A stretch of DNA of 64,000 nucleotides, taken from assembly GCF_009730915.1 (NCBI RefSeq), contig NW_024087174.1, positions 21,736 to 85,735 on the forward strand. Direction: 5' to 3'. Below the pieces are notes generated by a model. It was not told the origin of the DNA and did not search any database. It saw nothing but the letters and a program-made list of their open reading frames with translations. Of this stretch, positions 12,765 to 24,684 are shown piece by piece (the first letter of the stretch is position 1; each line of letters opens with the position of its first letter). A program made the position numbers and the translations under genes. Source of the DNA: Dioscorea cayenensis subsp. rotundata. Its lineage: Eukaryota > Streptophyta > Magnoliopsida > Dioscoreales > Dioscoreaceae.

Positions 12765-12856
12765 CCCTCTCTGAAAACACCCACACATGAAATCTTGGTC
12801 CATGTAATCATGACATAGATAGAGATAAAGACATAAAAAGAGAGATATGTTTTTGA

Positions 12857-12880
12857 GTGTGTGTGTGTGTGTGTGTGTGT
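12857..12880. repeat. (GT)12 microsatellite in the HSFB4 leader
   Basis: Twelve GT units end 17 bp before the HSFB4 ATG, probably inside the 5' UTR. Length variation here would alter the leader directly. Confidence 0.9.
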
Positions 12881-12897
12881 GAGTGAGAAACAAAGGA

Positions 12898-13807
12898 ATG
12901 GCATTCATGGTGGACAAGTGTGGAGAGATGGTGGTCAATATGGACTCTCACAAGACAGTTCCAGCTCCATTCCTCACAAAAACATACCAACTTGTTGATG
13001 ATCCTCTCACCAATCACATTGTTTCTTGGGGTGAAGATGACACCACTTTTGTTGTTTGGAGACCTCCAGAGTTTGCCAGAGATCTCCTCCCTAACTACTT
13101 CAAACACAACAATTTCTCTAGCTTTGTCAGACAACTCAACACTTATGTATGCATTCTTTATATGTTTATTATCAAACCTTGTTCATTTGTTATTTGTGTG
13201 TGTTTTTTATCAACTGTATTTGGTGTGTTTGGATTAATTTATGCAGGGATTCAGGAAGATAGTAGCAGATAGATGGGAGTTTGCCAATGAATTTTTTAGA
13301 AAAGGAGAGAAACATTTGCTTTCAGAAATTCATAGAAGGAAAACTCCACAGATATCTCAGCAGTTTCAACAAGAAGATCATCAGATAGCAACTTGGATTG
13401 ATTGTCCGGTGCCGCTGCCCGGTGGTGATACTGATTATATATCGGCTTTGTCGGAGGATAACCGGAGACTGAGAAGAAGGAATTTGGTGCTTTTATCTGA
13501 GCTTAATCATATGAAGAAGCTTTACAATGATATCATTTATTTTCTTCAGAACCATGTTAGTCCTGTGGTTCCTGCTTCTTCTCCTTCCGGAAGGTTGATG
13601 GAGATTGGTGATCATGATGATCAGTTGCAATGCTTTAAAAAGCCGAGCTCGAGCTCGATATCGATTGCCGGAGAGAGTGCTGATGGTGCTGCTTTTAAGC
13701 TCTTTGGAGTTCATCTTCATGGTAAGAAGAAGAGGTTGCACCAGGAGGCTAGTACTCATGTTGAAGATCATCAAGCTCAGTGTCATTTGATCTCTAGATT
13801 CACATAG
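12898..13807 (+). CDS. HSFB4: Heat shock transcription factor, class B (HSFB4 type)
   Basis: Two exons, 12898-13146 and 13247-13807, joined in phase 0 at a GT-AG intron of 100 bp inside the DNA-binding domain, the position conserved in plant HSFs. The product is about 269 residues. Residues about 20-110 form the HSF DNA-binding domain ([45 protein letters not shown] then GFRKIV). A hydrophobic HR-A/B-like coiled region follows ([19 protein letters not shown]). Near the C-terminus lie KLFGVHL, the LFGV repressor tetrapeptide of class B factors, and a basic KKKR nuclear signal. The class lacks the acidic activation domain. The ATG at 12898 is chosen because MAFMV resembles the HSFB4 N-terminus. 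HSFB4 (SCHIZORIZA in Arabidopsis) controls root stem-cell fate; that role is by homology. The frame is intact. Confidence 0.93.
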
Positions 13808-13869
13808 TTGTGTATATTTGTTTGATTCCTCATTCCAGAATCCAGAATCCAGAATCAAGAATCAAGAAT

Positions 13870-14740
13870 GTTTCTTTGCCTTAATCTCTCTTTCTCTTTT
13901 GAGGATTTCTCATCAACATTAACTTTCTCTTTGTATTTTTAGTGCATTGATTCTTCTTGTCTCCTCACCATATCAGTTATATATATATATATATATATAT
14001 AAAGATCTATGTTTCAGACTAAGTTTAGTTCTAAGTTTCTTTGCTTTCTTTCTTGAAGATATCTATACTTAATTTGCTTGAAGTTTTCAGTGAAGGTAGC
14101 ACTAACTTTTACTGTGTTTTTAATGCATTAGATTCCTCTCTGCATTTGTATGATCTATTTATGTTTCTCATCAAAACATTTGACTAAAAAAGTTTCTAGC
14201 TTTGCTGTGGGTTTTTAGTAAGCATAAGCATTAATTATTAATTTGTTAAAAGGCTTCTGCTTTGTGATTTTAGTCTTTGTTGGTTTAGTTCATGATCATG
14301 TGTTAAATCGAGATTGAAGAAATGTTTCTTTTGATTCTCAGAAGTTCTCATTAACATTGACTACAAGAATTGCTCTTTTTTGATAAAAGTAGTACTTTTA
14401 CATCAAACTTAGCACTAACTTTGTGTTTTTGATGCATTGGATTACTCTTCTTGTCTTTTATACTTAAGAATGTTTTTTAGATTCTTGGACTATATCATTA
14501 ACTAATTGACTAGAAAAACTTCAATTTTTATTTTTTCGGTAGAAATTATAAATAATTAAATTTGGCATTAACTTCTAGAAAGGTTTCTACTTTGTTTTAT
14601 CACAGTACATTGGATTCTTCTAGTGTTCTAGTATCAATGATATGTTATAGATTCCATTCATTATAGGTGCATTGAAGAAGAGCTCTTTGGTTGGTGTAGT
14701 TCATGATCATGTCTTGTTTTTAATCATTTTATGATAAGAT
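13870..14740. repeat. Degenerate repeats downstream of HSFB4
   Basis: The phrase '(T)GTGTTTTTNATGCATTNGATTNNTCTTCTTGT' recurs near 13930-13965, 14115-14150, 14418-14460 and, weaker, near 14595-14630. TTAGTTCATGATCATGT recurs near 14285 and as a variant near 14695, and CTCATTAACATTGAC-like pieces occur near 13910 and 14347. This is an old, decayed tandem expansion just 3' of the gene. A (TA)n run sits at 13980-14000. Confidence 0.45.
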
Positions 14741-14789
14741 ACTAGAAAGAAAAAATGTTGAGCTAAAAAAATTTATAAAAAGGCTAACC

Positions 14790-15047
14790 ATACCTTAGCT
14801 TATATATTGGCACCAGATCCCTGTTTGTGGGTCGAGGTCATGGGCTCGACTCCCCATCGTACGATGAGGATGTATAGTATATTTAAAAAGCTCGCATATA
14901 CAGCCTTGCCACATAACTTGTCTATCTTGTCAATATATAAATATATATATATATAATCACTCGATTCCCCATAGTATGATGAGGGCGTATAGTATATTTA
15001 AAATGCTCGCATATACAGCCTTGCCACATAACTTGTCTATTTTGTCA

Positions 15048-15078
<31 letters not shown>

Positions 15079-15080
15079 AT
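14790..15080 (+). mobile_element. SINE-like sequence with an internal tandem duplication
   Basis: GGGCTCGACTCCCC near 14850 matches a pol III B box. It is followed by two tandem copies of a unit of about 115 bp containing GATGAGG..TATAGTATATTTAAAA, CTCGCATATACAGCCTTGCC and ACATAACTTGTCTAT, at about 14863-14955 and 14965-15055, each ending in a (TA)n tail. A tRNA-derived SINE whose tail region was duplicated would explain this. No target duplication was resolved. Confidence 0.45.
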
Positions 15081-15317
15081 CACGATCTTGATTCACTATA
15101 TGGATTAAGGAAGAAGGTATTCATTTAAACCTCATATTATAAATCTAGTGAAAATTGATTATGAATCATGTTCCATGTTTATCAAAAAAATCTTAAAAAT
15201 TTAATAATAATTTGAATGTAAACTACTATTGATTTTTCTTGTGATCTATGCATTTTATTTAGAAAAAATTAGGCCTTTAATTCCATGACATAACCTCCAC
15301 TACAAGAAACTGTTGAA

Positions 15318-17960
15318 TTAGAAACAGTAATTTAGCAACGGACTAGTTCTGTTGCGGTTTAATAACTGATTAGCAACGGATTAGACCGTCCGTTACAATG
15401 TTACAAACAAAATTTAGGACTGTTTCAAAATTTAAACGTAAATGCCATCGGTGGCTAATCCGTTTCTGTTTTAAAAACGGGTAAAATATTCGTTTGTAAA
15501 TTACCAACGGAATTGGAGTCCGTTTATGAAATAGTAACGGATTAAACATCGGTTTCTAAACTTAGCAACCGATTCGAAGTCCGTTTGTAAAATAGTAACG
15601 GATTACATATCGGTTTCGAAATATTAGCAACGGGTTAAAATTCGGTTTGTATATTACCAACGGATTTATAATCCGTTTGTAACTAGTAACGGATCGCATA
15701 TCGGTTTGTAAAATCTAGTAACGGATTAATATTCGGTTTGTAAATTACCAACGAATTGGTTATCTGTTTCTAAAACCTAGTAACTGAGTTTGGTTCCGTT
15801 GGTTATCAAGTAGGTTTAAATTTTGATTATATTTTTAGTAAAACATTTTTTTTTATGACTCAATTGAAGTGGTTATATTTATTTTTAATTGTAATCATGA
15901 AAGAATAATGATTTTTAAATAATTTTTATGAATATATATTAACTCCTTTTAGATATGATTAATGTTACATATTATTAACTTTTTTTTATGAATATAATTT
16001 TTAGGATAAAAAGGACAAAAAAATTATTTGGTAACTTTTTAATTACTCAAGACCAATAATTTTTCTTGAAAAATATATATAACAATAACTTAAATATAAA
16101 AATAGCCATAATTAGTTTTTCAAACAAAATTAAAATATTTAGATTTTGTAAATACAGAATTTTTCTAAAAAAAATAATTACAAACGGACATTATAATCCA
16201 TTAGTAAATTACCAACGGACTTGTAATCCATTTGTAAAATAGTAACGGATTACACATCTGTTATTAAATGGTAGCAACGGATTAAAATTCGGTTTGTAAA
16301 TTACCAACGGATCCGTATTCCGTTTGCAAAATAGTAACGGTTCATATATCGGTTTTTAAAATCTAGTAACAGATTACGATTTGGTTTGTAAATTACCAAC
16401 GGACTGGGCATCCGTTTCTAAAACTTAGCAACGGAGTTTGTTTCCGTTGGTAAATTAGAAATGGCCATGATTTTTAAATAATTTTTATGAATATATATTA
16501 ACTCCTTTTAGATATGATTAATGTTACATATTATTAACTTTTTTTTATGAATATAATTTTTAGGATAAAAAGGACAAAAATTATTTGGTAACTTTTTTAA
16601 TTACTCAAGACCAATAATTTTCTTGAAAATATATATAACAATAACTTAAATATAAAAATAGCCATAATTAGTTTTTTTCAAACAAAAATTAAAATATTTA
16701 GATTTTTGTAAATACGGAATTTTTCTAAAAAAAACAATTACAAACGGACATTATAATCCATTAGTAAATTACCAACGGACTTGTAATCCATTTGTAAAAT
16801 AATAACGGATTACACATCGGTTTTTAAATGGTAGCAACGGATTAAAATTCGGTTTGTAAATTACCAACGGAACCGTATTCCGTTTGCAAAATAGTAACGG
16901 TTCATATATCGGTTTCTAAAATCTAGTAACGGATTACGATTCGGTTTGTAAATTATCAACGGACTGGGCATCCGTTTCTAAAACTTAGCAACGGAGTTTG
17001 TTTCCGTTGGTAAATTAGAAATGGCCATGATTTTTAAATAATTTTTATGAATATATATTAACTCCTTTTAGATATGATTAATGTTACATATTATTAACTT
17101 TTTTTTTATGAATATAATTTTTAGGATAAAAAGGACAAAAATTATTTGGTAACTTTTTAAATTACTCAAGACCAATAATTTTCTTGAAAATATATATAAC
17201 AATAACTTAAATATAAAAATAGCCATAATTAGTTTTTCAAACAAAATTAAAATATTTAGATTTTGTAAATACAGAATTTAAAAAAAAAAAACAATTACAA
17301 ACGGACATTATAATCCATTAGTAAATTACCAACGGACTTGTAATCCATTTGTAAAATAGTAACGGATTACACATCGGTTTTTAAATGGTAGCAACGGATT
17401 AAAATTCGGTTTGTAAATTACCAACGGATTGGGTATCCGTTTCTAAAACTTAGCAACGGAGTTTGGTTCCGTTGGTAAATTAGAAATGGCCATGAACTTC
17501 CATTTCTAAAGTTATATTTTATTAAATAAATTTTTGGTTTTAGATGATTATAATAAATTTATCCATATGTATACTATTCGTTTATGAATATATTATGGAG
17601 ATACGTATTTATAAGATTGGGATTTAATAAATATTAGATAAAGTAGGTTTAAATTTTATTTATATTTTTTGTAAAACAATTTTTTTTTGACAAATTAATT
17701 GAAGTGGTTATTATTTTTTGTTTAATTGTAATCATGAAAGAATAATAATTTTTAAATGATTTTTATGAATATATATTAACTCCTCCTAGATATGATTAAT
17801 GTTACAGATTATTAACTTTTTTTATTAGTAAATTTTTTAGGATAAAAATGACAAACATTATTTGGGACTTTTTGAATTACTCCAGACCAATAATTTCCTT
17901 AAAGATATATATGGCAATAACTTAAATATAAAAATAGCCATAATAAGTTTTGATAATTAC
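15318..17960. repeat. Left subterminal repeat array with a tandem unit of about 560 bp
   Basis: Short motifs of the form AGTAACGGATTA..TCGGTTTGTAAATTACCAACGGA repeat every 35-50 bp in both orientations from 15330 to about 17490. On a larger scale a segment starting TTTTTAAATAATTTTTATGA begins near 15910, 16470 and 17029 (spacing about 560 bp) with a more diverged copy near 17750. The three inner copies differ only by scattered changes, so the tandem expansion is recent relative to the element. Confidence 0.85.
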
Positions 17961-18180
17961 AAATCTTTTTAACTCTAATCAGGAAAGATTAATTTATATA
18001 TTATTACTAATAAAGTTTAAAATAGATTTAATTGTTTGTTAATAAGTTTGCAATATATAAAATTATTATTAATATTATATATTTTTTGATTGAATGATTT
18101 TTAAAATGTAAAATATTATAAATAATAATAATAATAATAATAATTGTAATAATAATAATATTATTATTTAATTATTTATC

Positions 18181-18312
18181 ACAAACGGATCCATGGATCC
18201 GTTTGTACAGCACAAACGGATCCATGGATCCGTTTGTACAGCACAAACGGATCAAGGATCCGTTTGTCTTCACAAGGATCCAGATCTGTTAATCAAACAG
18301 ATCCGGATCCGT
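18181..18312. repeat. Head-to-head palindromes of the CACTA subterminal motif
   Basis: Two perfect 26-bp palindromes (18181-18206 and 18212-18237), each ACAAACGGATCCAT joined to its own complement, are separated by ACAGC. A third, imperfect one is at about 18243-18267 and a degenerate fourth at about 18282-18312. Each arm carries the AAACGGAT core found throughout the element's ends. Confidence 0.9.
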
Positions 18313-21040
18313 TAAACTTGTTTTCCTTTCCTTGCTAGGTTTCTTCTCTCCATCTCCAGATCCTGAGCCCTAGCAATCAGGAGAAACCCCTTCCCTTCTT
18401 CGCTTCCGATTTCTCCAAATCTCCCTGTGTTCTTTCTCCAATTCATTGTGCACTCCGGCGCCGCCATTGCCACACGGTGATTGCCACACTTCGCCGAATT
18501 ATAGAGGCTGGACCACCACCTGTTGTTCAGAGGCCAAGGAAGACAGAAAGCGAAAAGGCTTTCCCCAAAGTCCAGACGAGGACCAGGCGGCTCACCATTG
18601 CTTCATGCACCTCGACTGGCGCCAGCACCACCAACTTCCTTGCCCCTCACTCCAGCTTCATTTGGTATGGATCTCCCCATAGCTCTCTTTTCTCCATGTG
18701 ATTTTATACACATTCTCGGTTGAATTAGTTTAAATTTTCTCAAGTGTGTTCTCCGATTACTTGATTTCTCGTTGATTGTCTTCGTTTTAAATACTATGAT
18801 CTCATGATCGGAGCCAAATCTCTATGAATTTGTTAAGATTGATTCGGGTTTGAAAACAACACTAGATACCTCATTTCTTGTGGATCTTACTGGTGATTAG
18901 ATTGGTTGATAGACTTTTCTAATTAAATAGGCAACGATTGATTCTAGTTATAGAGGCAAGCAGGTACATCACCATCTGGTTGCTACTCACCTGATATTTA
19001 TGAACACAAGCATCAAGAGTGCTAGTTGAAACAGCTATAATCTTTCTTTTTTCTATCCACACACAACATTAGTCTGACTGTTGAAGAACCAACTACATGA
19101 AGATGACCAGAAAATACATTCCTATGTGATAATTTTAGATGTTTTGCAATTTTATGCTCCTTGTTTGTTGATCAAGAATGGTGTTTCTTATTGAATATAA
19201 ATGACTTTTTCCAAGTTGAACACATAGCTTGGTTAATGATAGTGTAGCTACAATGCTCACATATTGATTTCACCAAGGAATTATTCCTTGAACTATTAGC
19301 CTTGCAGAATGCTCACTAAGGCACAAGTTGTGATTACTTAATGGTGATACTGTATTAATTCAATTTGTTTCTAGCTAGCCATTATCAAATGCCCCGAAAT
19401 TTGAAAAATAATACCTCGATTACAAGATTTGTTATGCGAGCACTATGAAATCTTACAAATTTCTCAAATGCGAGTGACCACACCAAGATTATAGCTTTAA
19501 AGACAAGTACTCGGATATCATACAGAATTCTCATCCAACAAAGACCGTAATTGTCCCTTGGTAAAAAGCTAGGTTTTCCTTTTTAAGTGATTGAACTTTA
19601 ACCATTATAGTCAGTGCATGAAAGAAATCATGATCGGTGATGTTGATGAGTGCTCTAGACAGGGCTCGGTAGAAGAAAAAGTCGAAGTTCGCGACGAGAT
19701 CGTGATGAGACCCTGACTCCTCTCTCTACTTTGCTTGTTGGATCCCCCGATTCTTTGTCGGAAAGTGTTTTGTCGACGGTCATCTAAGCGTTGAATCCCC
19801 GAGATTTTTCTTTGTTTCATCTTTGGTATTGTGTTTTTTTCTAAATCTGTGCTGATGTTTCTTGAGATCTAATGAGTTTGATAAATAGGTCGAGGAAGGG
19901 CGGATTCGTTGTTGTTGTTGTTGGTGGTGTTTGTGGTGGGATTGAAGTTTGTGGTTGTCAAGTGCTTTCATGTCTTTACGTGTTGGTTTGGCATGCAGTT
20001 GTTAAGATCATTAAGCTTGTTGGTTTTTTTCGGTGAATGTATAGAGATGTTTTTTTGTCTTATTGTTTTGAGGGTGGATGATTGATCGGAAAGGATGAGA
20101 GGTTTTGTAAATTTGATTGCTTTTTCGGGATGAAGTTTGTGTTTTAATGTGTTACGCTTGTTAGAGCTTGAAAAATTTTTTTCTTTTTTTCTTTTTTTGA
20201 TTTAGATCTATTAGGTTGATAAAGGATGCTTGTTTGATGATAATATTTGGAGTTTTTGGTTCAAAGGTTCTTCTTTTTAGTTTGTTTTTGGATTTGACTT
20301 CTTTTTGGGAATCCGGACAATTCCAGAGCATGACCATTAATTTGGATGAAATGCTTTCTTCTTTTCCGATATTATTTTTAAATCGCGACGCCAAACTCTA
20401 CAAACAGATGTTACAAGATTGTAACTCGGGTCGACCCATCAGACAGATTTCGAGAGGATTTTTCTGAAAAGTACAAGGATTTTATGAAAAGGTGATTTAT
20501 CTGTCACCATGTTCCTTATGTTGTGAGTTAATTCACTATAAATAGTTTGTATTTTTTTATTTTTATATAGGGCCCTCTATGATCCATCCACCATGCATTT
20601 TTATCTATCTTTCTAGAGCTTTTTTATTCTTCTTTTTTTCACTCACTTCCATGTGCATTCCCACCCCTTTTTCCCTCGTGCCCGATTCTCTCACCCATCT
20701 CGCCACTCATCCTTTCTGTTTTTTATAATAATTATTTTTTGTTTAATAACTCTCGATTTGATAGTAATTTATAAAAAAATTGCATCCATACAATCCATGT
20801 CTTGGTGCACTTGGACTATTAGGAATCAAATATAACTCTTTACAACACACTTTGATTAGTGACTTTAATTAATTGGGAAGAACAAATTAATAATTAAGGG
20901 ATTAGCCAGAAGACCGTGGTTATTTAGCCAAATACATGGGGGTGGATTCATAGACCATGGTTATTTAGTGATAATGTCTTTCAACCTTAAAAGTTATAGA
21001 TACCGAAAAATAAAATTGGCCAAAAAAAATACTTTATCCC
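18313..21040. other. Interior of the CACTA element without a recognised gene
   Basis: 18330-18700 is distinctly GC-richer and has short open stretches in several frames (for example AGPPPVVQRPRKTESEK near 18505), like a 5' leader plus first exon or a captured gene piece, but no family was recognised. 20260-20465 has another coding-like stretch (LNRDAKLYKQMLQDC near 20390). 19640-19980 contains a (GTT)n-rich segment. Nothing else recognised. Confidence 0.45.
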
Positions 21041-21402
21041 TTATTTTTCGGAGAGTCTAGAGATCATTTGCATGTGATTGTGTCTGAAGATCATCGTTGT
21101 TTGGCTTTTGATATTCTTGAGCTTGGCAAAGATTTCTCGGAATGGTCTATTTTATATCATATAGATTTTAAAGAATATTTTATTTTTTTAAATAAATGTA
21201 TATTTTATGTATCATGCATCTTTCTCTTGGCCGCTGAGCATTCTCCGAGGAACTGCACAAGAGGATGATAAACTATTATATTTTTATCACAAAAAGATTG
21301 TGGCATATAATCTTATGGACAAAACAATATTTGGAGATTTTCTTGAATGGGGAGGGAGTATTAGGAGAACAATTATATTGTTTTCCTGGCAAATTCTATT
21401 GT
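21041..21402 (+). pseudogene. Captured F-box-associated domain fragment
   Basis: The frame from 21044 reads FFGESRDHLHVIVSE then CLAFDILELGKDFSEWS, the typical YFGES.GHLHLI pattern of the beta-propeller-like F-box-associated region in plant F-box proteins. A shift near 21200 leads to SWPLSILRG..DDKLLYFYHKKIVAYNL and MDKTIFGDFLEW, which matches the later part of the same domain. The F-box itself is absent and the two parts lie in different frames. It is inside the CACTA element, upstream of the transposase remnant, so it is a captured host fragment or part of a chimeric element gene. Confidence 0.62.
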
Positions 21403-22040
21403 AGACCCACTTTGACTTTTCCTAGGAATTAATTATATAATAGCTATTTTTCTTTGATGTCTAAGTTTATGTATATTACTCATGTATTCTCGTTAAGAGC
21501 TTCAGAAGAAAAATATAAGTTGTTATTTCAACTATAATAAAGAACTTTAATTATTTATCATTTGAGTTTGTTTGCATTTTAATTCTATGTATTTTTTTCC
21601 GATTTAAATATTCAAATTTTCAAAAAGTAAATAATTGTCATTATAATAACCTTCATAAAAAAACTATATTGTTTCTACATTTTTTTGCTTTTTATTTTGA
21701 TTGAAATTTTGAAAGTTTATGAATTTTACTTTAAAATTTAAATCTTTTTTGAAGTATTTATTTTTCCTTTTGCATTGTTTTGCAGCACTTCGCTCAGGTG
21801 AATTCTCTTTGTTGCAACTTGACGTGTTTCGCCCATCTTATTCAGAGTATTAGCAATTTCTTGTTTTTAATCAAGTGAAACACTTTGCAAATGTAAGTAG
21901 TATGTATTTTTTATTTTTATGAATTTACAAGAAATTGATTTTTACGTACTTTGATAGGGTTACATGTATATGATATTTCATACCACTAGATATACAACAA
22001 TGTTTATTGATTACATTCTTTTATAACAGTATTTATTAAA

Positions 22041-22984
22041 ATGAATTCAGAAAGGAATTGGATGTACGCTAGGCTTAAAGATGGTTTTCTAAACCCTGAT
22101 TTTTTACGAGGTATCAATGGCTTCATTGAGTTTGCAAGAATGCACCCAGAATGTATGGATGGAATTAAAATCAAATGTCCATGCAATCATCGTAAATGTC
22201 AAAATCGTGCATTTTGGGATGAAAATACTGTTAGGTATCATCTAATGAAGTATGGATTTGTAAGCTACTATTACCAATGGATTCACCATGGAGAACCTAG
22301 TGAGCCATATATCGACATTCATGGTGAGCAGGTGTAACCCCTAAGGCTACAAGTCTTTCGGACCATCATCATATAATATGTATGAACAAATGGTCATAGA
22401 TGCTGCAGGGCTTGATTTCTCACCTACTTATATGGATGAGCCTCCAAATGCGGCAGCTAAAAAATTGTTTGATATGTTAAGAGCCGCCAACCAAGAGCTA
22501 TGGCCAGGATGTGAAAATCACTCACAACTATCGCTGAGTTGCAAGAATGTTAAATATGAAGGCAGAACATCATTTATCTGAAAGATGTTTCAATGACTTT
22601 TGTCAATTTTTGAAAGAAATATTACCGTCCGATAATGCAATACCAAGTAACTTTTACAACACAAAGAAATTAGTTCAAGGCTTGGGTCTACCAGTTGAGA
22701 AGATTCATTGTTGTCTTAATGGATGCATGATATACTGGGGAGGAGATACTGAACTAATGACTTGCAAAATTTGTGGACATCCTAGATATAAGCGTCGACA
22801 AGGTAGCTCATTTAAAAAGAAGAAAGATATTCCATACAAGAAAATGTATTACTTTCCTTTAACAACAAGGCTACAAAGATTATATGCATCAAATGCAACA
22901 GCAAAAGAAATGAGATGGCATGCGGAGCATGACCTTGAAGAAGGGGTGATGCGCCATTGTTCTGACAGCCCTGTATTGTGTTAA
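22041..22984 (+). pseudogene. TNPD-like CACTA transposase, N-terminal remnant
   Basis: 22041-22334 encodes a transposase-associated domain (RNWMYARLKDGFLNPDFLRG, CPCNHRKCQN, VRYHLMKYGFV..YYQWIHHGE). A stop follows, then 22378-22581 (YEQMVIDAAG, AAAKKLFDMLRAANQELWPGC) and, after a frame change, 22547-22984 (LPSDNAIPSNFYNTKKLV, LGLPVEKIHCC.NGCMIYW, KICGHPRYK, IPYKKMYYFPLTTRLQRLYA, EMRWHAEH). The homology stops at HCSDSP, exactly where the Transposase_21 catalytic domain should start; nothing of the DDE region follows. It cannot encode a working enzyme. Confidence 0.88.
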
Positions 22985-23940
22985 GGATTTGTCCTAGTTT
23001 TTAATAGTTCACTAATATTTCAAATCAGTTTTTAATAGGTCATGAAAAAGTAAGAAAAAGGAACCCCTTTCTTAAATTAGAGCCTAGCTTAAACTTAGTT
23101 GTTATTCTTCAAATCAGTTTAATTTCCCATCTTAAGCATCACAAGTCAACTATTTTTAATTCAATACTTTATAGCAGCTCAATAGAAGTAGAGTAGTTAA
23201 CTAATGGCCCACCTAAATTGACATATCTGAAGAAGTTTCAAGTAAACCTTTTCTTGTAGATAATCTCAATCTGCTATATAAACAATGTTCTTGTTTTTAT
23301 ATTTATTAATTTATTTATTTTCATCTAAACTGTTTGTCTCTTTCCTCACGTTATCAATGATTTGTGATTGTTCATATATATAGGCATTTAATTAGCTAGA
23401 TTGAGATCATGAAAACAATAGAGGAATCTTTGTCTTGGTAAATAGTCTTCGGTTTGCGTCATCGCATGGGAAAACCATTTAAATTAATTCACATATTTAA
23501 TTCGTGTAGGAATAAACTAATATTTGGATAAGGATTAATAATTAATGGAGTAGGATTAAGTTTAAACATGTCTTAATCTTTCTTATCTTTGGATAGGATT
23601 TGAGAGAATAATAATAAAAATAAATAACGTGGAGACCCTCCTATACATGAAAATCAATACTAAAGACTAGTCTCATTTAGTGCAAGAAGTACAATAATAA
23701 TAATAATAATAATCAATACTCTGAGAAGTTGTATTGTTGTCTGAAAGGGATATCAAGATCCACAACACTTTGATCTACAGAGATCTAATAATTCATAAGT
23801 ATAAAGTGATTATTATACAACTATGTCCTTCTAGACTAATTTATTTTTTTATATTTAAATTGTAGATATTGTTTTTGATTTCATGTGGTTTTTTTATTGT
23901 ATTAATCACATTATTTGCGTTCCAAAATTTTGTATTGCTA

Positions 23941-24466
23941 CAGGATCGTTATTTGAACCTTCTAGATCAAGCATCACAAACACAAGAAGAGAGTAATGAG
24001 CTTTCTATTGTAGACAAAGCAAATATATTCCTTCAAGCTACGGGAGGGGAAAAAAAGCGCCGGGTTTATGGAGTGGGCTCCCAAGCATCTATTTTTTATC
24101 CCCAGCTATTGCAATGCTCATCTACAGGTGCATCATCTATAGACCTACATGCTAATATTAGGCAAACATGTGATGTTGTTGATTTGCTTTTCATCTATAG
24201 GTACATCATCCCAAGAGCTACAAGTTAAGATTACACAGTTGTGTGAAACTATTGATCAGCTACAAGATAAAAACAAAGAGCTTCAAGAGAGTCTGCATGA
24301 AGTGAGAGATGACAACAAAGGGCTTCAACAGAGTCTGCATGAGATGAGGGCAGAGAGAGATGAGTATCGTAATCAGATGTTGCGTCAGATGCAGGATATG
24401 ATGATGGACTTCGAGGCTAGGATGCTTCAGCGCTCACAGTTCACTCAGGACTCACAAGCCAGCTAG
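23941..24466 (+). pseudogene. Transposase_24 (En/Spm Ptta)-like C-terminal remnant
   Basis: Two overlapping pieces. RVYGVGSQASIFYPQL (about 24061-24110) is the sequence typical of the C-terminal part of plant Ptta/En/Spm Transposase_24 proteins. After a frame change, 24200-24466 encodes a coiled coil with heptad-like QELQVKITQLCETIDQLQDK and repeated ELQESLHE../GLQQSLHE.. units, ending DSQAS and a stop. This would be the TNPA-like accessory protein that binds subterminal motifs; only the end remains. Confidence 0.7.
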
Positions 24467-24684
24467 TAATGACCATGATGTTGACCATGTGGATGAGCTT
24501 TAGTTTATTTGATATTTGTTACTAATTTTCTTTTGTTAAAGTTCGTTTTGGACATCTTTTCCTAAATGCATTAATGAAATCATTTTTTGTTAGCTTTATT
24601 GTTGCTAAAAAATTTGTCATAACAGGTATTATTTATATCAACTTTGAAAACCAATGTGATATTTTTTTTAATTATTTAGTTTTT

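Noticed and set aside
12648-13134. His/Thr-rich open frames antisense to the HSFB4 leader
   Set aside because: Produced by translation of the (GT)n microsatellite and the coding strand complement.
13493-13858. Long open frame antisense to HSFB4 exon 2
   Set aside because: It is a shadow of the HSFB4 coding frame, which has clear homology.
15298-18312. CRISPR-like regularly spaced repeats
   Set aside because: The repeats are CACTA subterminal motifs in both orientations in plant nuclear DNA; there is no leader or cas gene.
18446-18723. Overlapping open frames in three phases on the plus strand
   Set aside because: Openness in several frames reflects GC-rich composition; no family recognised, so it is described as CACTA interior only.
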